A stretch of DNA of 64,000 bases from NCBI GenBank assembly GCA_019873685.1, contig JAIOAT010000011.1:19353-83352 (forward strand). Reading direction: 5' to 3'. The notes beneath the pieces are model-generated. The model was not told the DNA's origin. It saw nothing but the letters and a program-made list of their open reading frames with translations, and did not search any database. Below, piece by piece: positions 59,225 through 64,000 of the stretch (positions are counted from its first letter, which is position 1; each line of letters begins with the position of its first letter). The stretch is from Chloroflexota bacterium (GTDB taxonomy: Bacteria; Chloroflexota; Anaerolineae; Aggregatilineales; Ch27). The position numbers and the translations under genes were made by a program.

Positions 59225-61618
59225 ATGAGCTATCAGATTCGCCGGGCGGCAGTGATCGGTTCCGGTACTATGGGCAGCGGTATCGCTGCCCTGCTGGCGG
59301 GTGTGGGCATCCCGGTGCTGTTACTGGATGTCCCTGCGCCGGGGACACAGCCCGGCGATCCGCCAGAGGCGCGGAATGCCATCGTACGGAGGAGCCTGGA
59401 GGCACTCGGCAAGAGCCGCCCGGCCCAGCTCTTTGCCCCGGAGGACGCCGATCTGATCATCCCCGGCAACGTGGACGATGACCTGGCCCGCCTGGCTGAA
59501 GCCGACTGGATCATCGAGGCCATCGTCGAGCGGCTGGAGGCCAAGCAGGAACTGATGGCGCGTATCGCCGCTGTCCGGCGACCGGAGGCAATCGTCAGCA
59601 CCAATACCTCCGGCCTGAGCATCAACGCTATCGCCGCCGGGCAGGATGCTGGTTTCCGGCGGTGCTTTCTGGGCACGCATTTCTTCAACCCGCCGCGCTA
59701 TATGCAACTCCTGGAAATCATCCCCGGCGTGGAAACCGACCCGGCGCTGGTGGCGTTCATGGCCGCGTTTGGACGCGATGTACTGGGCAAGGGCGTGGTG
59801 ATCGGCAGGGATACGCCCAACTTCATCGCGAATCGGGTGCTGAATATCGTCGGCGCCTTTACGGTGGCCTATGCCGTTGAGCACGGCTTCACCGTAGGAG
59901 AGATCGACGCCCTGACCGGCCCCCTGATCGGACGCCCCAAGACGGCGACCTTCCGCCTGCTGGATCTGGTGGGCATCGACGTGCTGGCGCATGTCAGCCG
60001 CAACCTGTACGAGGCCATCCCGGATGACCCGGCCCGCGAGGTGCTGGTGGACGCCGGGCTAACCCGCGTCCTGGATCGGCTGGTCGCCGAAGGCTGGCTG
60101 GGCGGCAAGACTGACCAGGGCTTTTACAGGAAGGTCTTTGTCGATGGTGAACGCCAGTTCTGGGAGTTGAACCTGCAGACGTTTGAGTATGCGCCGCCGG
60201 TGAGCGTCCGCTTTGAGAGTGTGGGCAAACACCGCAAGATCGAGGATACCGGCGCGCGCATCCGGGCGCTGATCGCGGAGGAGGATCGCGCCGGGCGGTT
60301 CCTGTGGGCGCTGCACGCCTTCTACCTCGCATACGCCGCGCGGATGGTCGGCGTGATCGCCGATGACCTGCCCAGTCTGGATCGTGCGGCGCGGTGGGGC
60401 TTCGGGCATGAGCTTGGCCCGTTTGAAATCTGGGACGCCATCGGCGTCGCTGAGTCCGTTCCGCGCATGGAGGCGGATGGCTACGCGGTGCCGGACTGGG
60501 TGAAGGAGATGCTAGCCGGCGGCGGCGCGACCTTCTACCGCCGCGACGGGCGTGGGATCGTGACCGGCGTTTACGATCCGGTGGCGAAGGGATACCGCGA
60601 TCTGAACCCTGATCGGCAGGTGGTGGTCATCGCCGATCTGAAGGCGGCGGGCAGGGTCGTGGAGGAGAACGCCGGAGCCAGCCTGATCGACATGGGCGAT
60701 GGTGCGCTGCTGGTGGAATTTCACACCAAGGCCAACGCCTTTGACGCGGATATCCTGGCCATGCTGCAGCGCGGGCTGGCCCGGCTGGAAAACGACTTTG
60801 ACGCGCTGGTGATCGGCAACCAGGGCCAGCACTTTTCGCTGGGGGCCAACATCATGCTGATCGCCATGATGGCCCAGGCCGGGCAGTGGGACGAGCTGGA
60901 TCGGGTGATCCGCGAGGGGCAGGCGATCATGGAGGCGCTGCGCCATGCCCCGAAGCCGGTAGTGACCGCGCCCTTTGGTATGGCGCTGGGCGCAGGCGCA
61001 GAGGTGACGATGGCCTGTACCGCCTGCGTCGCTCATGCTGAACTGTACATTGGCCTGGTGGAGTTCGGACTGGGCCTGATCGCCGCCTGGACGGGCACCA
61101 AGGAGATGCTGCGGCGGGTGATCAACCCGGTTATGCGCACGCCTGGCGCTGATGTGTTGCCGCACCTGCAGCAAGTCTTCGAGCAGATCGCGCTGGCCAA
61201 AGTCAGCGAAAGCGCCAAACAGGCGCGGACGATGGGTTTCCTCGGGCCGGCGGACCGGATCGTGATGCACCGCGATCAGCACCTGGCAGAAGCCAAGCGC
61301 ATGGCCCTGGCGCTGGCGCCCGGTTACCGCCCATCTCCGCCGGGCAAGGTCTGGGCGGCGGGTCGGGATGCGCTGGCGGCGCTCAGGCTGGCCGTGTGGC
61401 AGATGGCCCAGGGCGGCTATGCCAGCGAACATGACGCTAAAGTCGCTGGCAAGCTGGCTTATGTCCTGACCGGCGGCGATCTCAGCGCGCCGGGGTGGGT
61501 GGATGAGCGGGTCATCCTCGACCTGGAACGGGAGGCCTTCCTGAGCCTGGCCGGGGAGCCGAAGACGCAGGAGCGCCTGTGGTACATGCTCCAGCACAAC
61601 AAACCGCTGCGCAACTGA
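59225..61618 (+). CDS. fadN: 3-hydroxyacyl-CoA dehydrogenase / enoyl-CoA hydratase fusion (FadN-type)
   Basis: At 797 aa this matches FadN: an N-terminal NAD-binding 3-hydroxyacyl-CoA dehydrogenase ('AAVIGSGTMGSGIAALLAGVG', 'TNTSGLSINAIA', 'GTHFFNPPRYMQLLEIIPG'), its C-terminal dimerisation domain, and a C-terminal crotonase domain ('LVEFHTKANAFDADIL', 'GAEVTMACTACVAHAELYIGLVEFGLGLI'). The two activities catalyse hydration and oxidation steps of beta-oxidation. The crotonase oxyanion hole 'NQGQHFSLGANIM' is intact. It is followed after 20 bases by the UDG-family gene. Confidence 0.92.
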   Translation: MSYQIRRAAVIGSGTMGSGIAALLAGVGIPVLLLDVPAPGTQPGDPPEARNAIVRRSLEALGKSRPAQLFAPEDADLIIPGNVDDDLARLAEADWIIEAIVERLEAKQELMARIAAVRRPEAIVSTNTSGLSINAIAAGQDAGFRRCFLGTHFFNPPRYMQLLEIIPGVETDPALVAFMAAFGRDVLGKGVVIGRDTPNFIANRVLNIVGAFTVAYAVEHGFTVGEIDALTGPLIGRPKTATFRLLDLVGIDVLAHVSRNLYEAIPDDPAREVLVDAGLTRVLDRLVAEGWLGGKTDQGFYRKVFVDGERQFWELNLQTFEYAPPVSVRFESVGKHRKIEDTGARIRALIAEEDRAGRFLWALHAFYLAYAARMVGVIADDLPSLDRAARWGFGHELGPFEIWDAIGVAESVPRMEADGYAVPDWVKEMLAGGGATFYRRDGRGIVTGVYDPVAKGYRDLNPDRQVVVIADLKAAGRVVEENAGASLIDMGDGALLVEFHTKANAFDADILAMLQRGLARLENDFDALVIGNQGQHFSLGANIMLIAMMAQAGQWDELDRVIREGQAIMEALRHAPKPVVTAPFGMALGAGAEVTMACTACVAHAELYIGLVEFGLGLIAAWTGTKEMLRRVINPVMRTPGADVLPHLQQVFEQIALAKVSESAKQARTMGFLGPADRIVMHRDQHLAEAKRMALALAPGYRPSPPGKVWAAGRDALAALRLAVWQMAQGGYASEHDAKVAGKLAYVLTGGDLSAPGWVDERVILDLEREAFLSLAGEPKTQERLWYMLQHNKPLRN

Positions 61619-61638
61619 CGACGTGCCCGGAGCGAACC

Positions 61639-62295
61639 ATGACCGACCGCTTTGACCGTTTCATCGCGCATCTAGCGGAGGCGGAAGTCGCCACCGATGC
61701 CTGTAACCAGTACGCCTATGCGGATGGTTTCAATGCTGTCCGGCGCGAGAACCTGCGCCTGTACCTGCACCAGATGGCGGCCCGCGACCCGCAGGTGCTG
61801 CTGGTGGGAGAAGCTCCCGGCTACCAGGGCTGCCGCCGTTCCGGCCTGAACTTCACCAGCGACCATCTGATGCTCAACCCACCAGCCGGCGTGCCGATCC
61901 TCGGCGCGGCGGCGGGCTACCGCATGTCGCCGGAATACGACCGCCCGCGCAAGGAGCCGAGCGCGACGATCGTCTGGGAGGCCATCGCAAGCACCGGTCT
62001 CCTGCCCGTGATCTTCGCCGCGTATCCGTTCCATCCCTTTCAGGCGGGCAATCCGCTTTCCAACCGCGCACCGCGGGCGGATGAACTGGCCCAGGGGCGC
62101 ATCTTTCTGGCGGAGATGCTGGATCTGTTCGACTTCACGATGGTGCTGGCGGTAGGCAATCTGGCTGAGCGATCGCTTTCTGCGCTGGGCGTGGACTTCA
62201 TCAAGCTGCGCCATCCGTCGCATGGCGGCAAGCCGGCGTTCATGGCTGGTTTCCAGGCAGTGGCCCGGCAGATGGGCAAGGAGTATGACCGATGA
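61639..62295 (+). CDS. Uracil-DNA glycosylase-family protein
   Basis: The 218-aa product has the UDG-superfamily pattern: active-site loop 'LLVGEAPGYQGCRRSGLNFTS', a middle 'FAAYPFHPFQAGNPLSNR' and the C-terminal 'RHPSHGG' (in place of HPSP). It most resembles the family annotated as uracil-DNA glycosylase or 'UDG domain protein' in diverse bacteria; an Asp/Asn required for uracil excision is not unambiguous. ATG 61639 is used. Its stop overlaps the thiolase start (ATGA). A repair enzyme in the middle of a beta-oxidation operon is unexpected. Confidence 0.75.
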   Translation: MTDRFDRFIAHLAEAEVATDACNQYAYADGFNAVRRENLRLYLHQMAARDPQVLLVGEAPGYQGCRRSGLNFTSDHLMLNPPAGVPILGAAAGYRMSPEYDRPRKEPSATIVWEAIASTGLLPVIFAAYPFHPFQAGNPLSNRAPRADELAQGRIFLAEMLDLFDFTMVLAVGNLAERSLSALGVDFIKLRHPSHGGKPAFMAGFQAVARQMGKEYDR

Positions 62296-63476
62296 GAGAG
62301 GCGGTGATTGTCGCGCTGACACGGACAGCGGTAGGCCGCGCCAGGAAAGGCGCGACCCGCAACGCCCGGCCCGATGACCTGGCGGCGGCGGTGATCCGCG
62401 AACTGCTCCACCAGACGGAAGGACGGCTTGACCCGGCGCTGATTGATGATGTGGTGCTGGGCTGCGCCTTCCCGGAAGGCCCGCAGGGGCTGAACATCGC
62501 CCGTGTGGTGAGCATCCTGGCCGGGTTGCCGGTGAGCGTCCCGGCGCAGACGATCAATCGCTTTTGCGCCAGCGGCCTGCAGGCCATCGCCAGCGCAGCG
62601 GAGCGGATCGTCGCTGGCGGCGCGGATGTCATCATTGCCGGTGGGGTGGAATCGATGAGCGCCGTGCCCATGACCGGCTTCCGGCTCAGCCCCAGCCTCA
62701 GGCTGGTGGAGGAGCATCCGGAGGCGTATATCAGCATGGGCCTGACAGCGGAGCGCGTGGCCGAGGAATACCATGTGACCCGCGAGGAGCAGGATGCGTT
62801 TGCCTACGACAGCCATCGCAAGGCGGTCGCTGCGCAGGCAGCGGGCAAATTCGCGGCGGAGATCGTGCCCGTCGAGCTTGAGGAGGTCACCGTCGGACCG
62901 GACGGCCATCTGCAGCGCCAGCGGGTCATCTTTGACCGCGACGAGCATCCCCGCCCGGATACCTCCCCCGAGGCGCTGGCGGCGCTCAAGCCGGTGTTCA
63001 AGGAAGGCGGCACGGTCACGGCGGGCAATTCCTCGCCGCTGAGCGACGGCGCAGCAGGCGTAGTCGTCATGGAGGCGGCGATGGCTGCCCGGCTGGGCCT
63101 GACGCCGCTGGCGCGCTTCGTGGCCTTTGACGTGGTCGGGGTGCACCCGGAAGTGATGGGTATCGGGCCGGTAGAAGCGGCGCCGCGCGCCCTCAGACGG
63201 GCCGGACTGACCCTGGCTGATATTGACCTGATCGAGCTAAACGAAGCCTTTGCCGCGCAGAGCGTGGCCGTCATCCGCGAGCTGGGTCTGAACCCGGCGA
63301 TCGTCAATGTCAACGGCGGGGCGATCGCCCTGGGGCATCCGCTGGGCGCGACCGGGGCCAAGTTGACGGTTCAACTGCTGCATGAACTGCGGCGGCGCGG
63401 CGGCAGGTACGGTCTGGTCACCATGTGTATCGGCGGCGGAATGGGCGCGGCGGGCATTTTCGAGCGCCTGAACTGA
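62292..63476 (+). CDS. fadA: Acetyl-CoA C-acyltransferase (thiolase)
   Basis: The 394-aa thiolase cleaves 3-ketoacyl-CoA in the last step of beta-oxidation. The nucleophilic Cys lies in 'INRFCASGLQAIASAA', and the C-terminal catalytic residues in 'NVNGGAIALGHPLGATGAKL' and 'GRYGLVTMCIGGGMGAA'. 'GGVESMSAVPM' is also typical. The full family length and its position after the FadN-type gene (with the UDG gene between) complete the cycle. Confidence 0.94.
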   Translation: MREAVIVALTRTAVGRARKGATRNARPDDLAAAVIRELLHQTEGRLDPALIDDVVLGCAFPEGPQGLNIARVVSILAGLPVSVPAQTINRFCASGLQAIASAAERIVAGGADVIIAGGVESMSAVPMTGFRLSPSLRLVEEHPEAYISMGLTAERVAEEYHVTREEQDAFAYDSHRKAVAAQAAGKFAAEIVPVELEEVTVGPDGHLQRQRVIFDRDEHPRPDTSPEALAALKPVFKEGGTVTAGNSSPLSDGAAGVVVMEAAMAARLGLTPLARFVAFDVVGVHPEVMGIGPVEAAPRALRRAGLTLADIDLIELNEAFAAQSVAVIRELGLNPAIVNVNGGAIALGHPLGATGAKLTVQLLHELRRRGGRYGLVTMCIGGGMGAAGIFERLN

Positions 63477-63637
63477 ACGCATCCGTCATGCACACGCGAC
63501 TCTGCAACCCGGCGGTCGTGGGTGCGTAATATTCTGTAAGTGCTGGCAGAAAATCACCGTAGCGCGGGAGCGAGGGCACGTTGGCCTGTCGTTCTCGTGC
63601 GCTTCGTGCGCTGTATGGCGGGGGGAAAGGATCATCG

Positions 63638-63985
63638 ATGCGCGACCGTGACCGGCTGTGGATCACCATGGCGATCTGGGTGATCTTTGGCGCGATAATC
63701 GTGTTGTTCTTCGGAATCGCCCTTGGCCCGGCTTCAAAGCCGCTTGGCCAGGATACATTCTTTGCCATCGTTGCCGCCCTGGCAGCGGCGGCAACGCTCT
63801 CCACAGCGGCGGTCTGGGGCCGGCTGGGGAACCCTGGTGAAGGGAACCGGGAAGCGCAGGATAGCGGCAAACTGAAGCGTGCCGACCCGGCCCGTATCGC
63901 CCGGCTGATCGAGAGCCTGAACGAAGATGAGATGGTTGAACTGGAAACCCTGCTGCTGACCCGTCGGGATCAGGATGTCTCCTGA
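63638..63985 (+). CDS. Small two-helix membrane protein
   Basis: The 115-aa product begins 'MRDRDRLWITMAIWVIFGAIIVLFF' (first transmembrane segment) with a second at 'FFAIVAALAAAATLSTAAVWG', and ends in a charged cytoplasmic tail ('ARIARLIESLNEDEMVELETLL'). ATG 63638 follows GGGGGGAAAGG. The tail resembles helical multimerisation segments. No family is recognised; it lies 160 bases after the thiolase and is probably separately transcribed. Confidence 0.65.
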   Translation: MRDRDRLWITMAIWVIFGAIIVLFFGIALGPASKPLGQDTFFAIVAALAAAATLSTAAVWGRLGNPGEGNREAQDSGKLKRADPARIARLIESLNEDEMVELETLLLTRRDQDVS

Positions 63986-64000
63986 GTCTGTTGAGAGACC

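Overview
This window looks like chromosomal DNA of a high-GC bacterium, most likely a member of the Chloroflexota (Anaerolineae-like). That is an inference from the mix of genes: IF-3/L35/L20, a T-box-controlled pheST, a SAM-I riboswitch over methionine genes, an EtfD/HdrD-type iron-sulfur oxidoreductase, and many lipoproteins and TPR-like proteins of a kind common in that phylum. No phage, CRISPR array or large mobile element is present. Most genes are housekeeping or metabolic, packed in short operons with recognisable sigma-70-type promoters and hairpin terminators.

Layout. 1-9 kb: the tail of a TPR-like protein, an M20 peptidase, a predicted membrane metallopeptidase, an ABC-2 export operon (ATPase plus two permeases), lysA and a NifX-like protein with a His-rich loop. 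9-19 kb: an HNH endonuclease, rtcB with a long structured upstream region, an excisionase-like HTH gene, then a T-box leader and pheS-pheT, with a four-helix-bundle (IVP) gene bracketed by inverted repeats lodged between them, followed by a palindromic repeat, a GtrA protein, rarA and an unlisted 57-aa membrane protein. 19-31 kb: a GTPase/GAP1-N2-like gene pair, a PAS-UbiA prenyltransferase fusion, heme O synthase, and a methionine-cycle cluster (homocysteine methyltransferase/MTHFR, metH, a REP-type transposase, a nucleoside phosphorylase) headed by a SAM-I riboswitch.

31-42 kb: a giant beta-propeller surface protein, a 1-kb AT-richer islet between a partial and a complete copy of the tRNA-Asn 3' end, infC (apparently starting at AUA)-rpmI-rplT, an rRNA/tRNA methyltransferase, a DUF711 protein, and hisS preceded by a short leader peptide rich in histidine codons plus a terminator, which reads as a classical attenuator. 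42-54 kb: lipoproteins, DUF1015, dihydrolipoamide dehydrogenase, the EtfD-like oxidoreductase, a degenerate sensor-like pair, an MBL-fold hydrolase and a HAD protein. 54-64 kb: a TetR regulator with a perfect palindromic operator on its own -10, then ferredoxin, geranylgeranyl-reductase-like flavoprotein, two acyl-CoA dehydrogenases, a FadN-type hydratase/dehydrogenase, a uracil-DNA glycosylase-family gene and a thiolase. This is a fatty-acid/acyl-CoA beta-oxidation operon.

How the parts fit: amino-acid supply is sensed at RNA level by three different mechanisms (T-box for Phe, peptide-leader attenuator for His, SAM-I riboswitch for Met). Beta-oxidation is probably under local TetR control. 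Electrons from the acyl-CoA dehydrogenases could reach the quinone pool through the EtfD-like protein, although no etfAB is visible here. The most noteworthy candidates are the hisS leader peptide, the tRNA-Asn-bounded islet, the IVP cassette in pheST, the AUA start of infC, the PAS-UbiA fusion, the acyl-CoA dehydrogenase pair in which one partner lacks the usual catalytic glutamate motif, and the small GTPase/GAP1-N2 pair.
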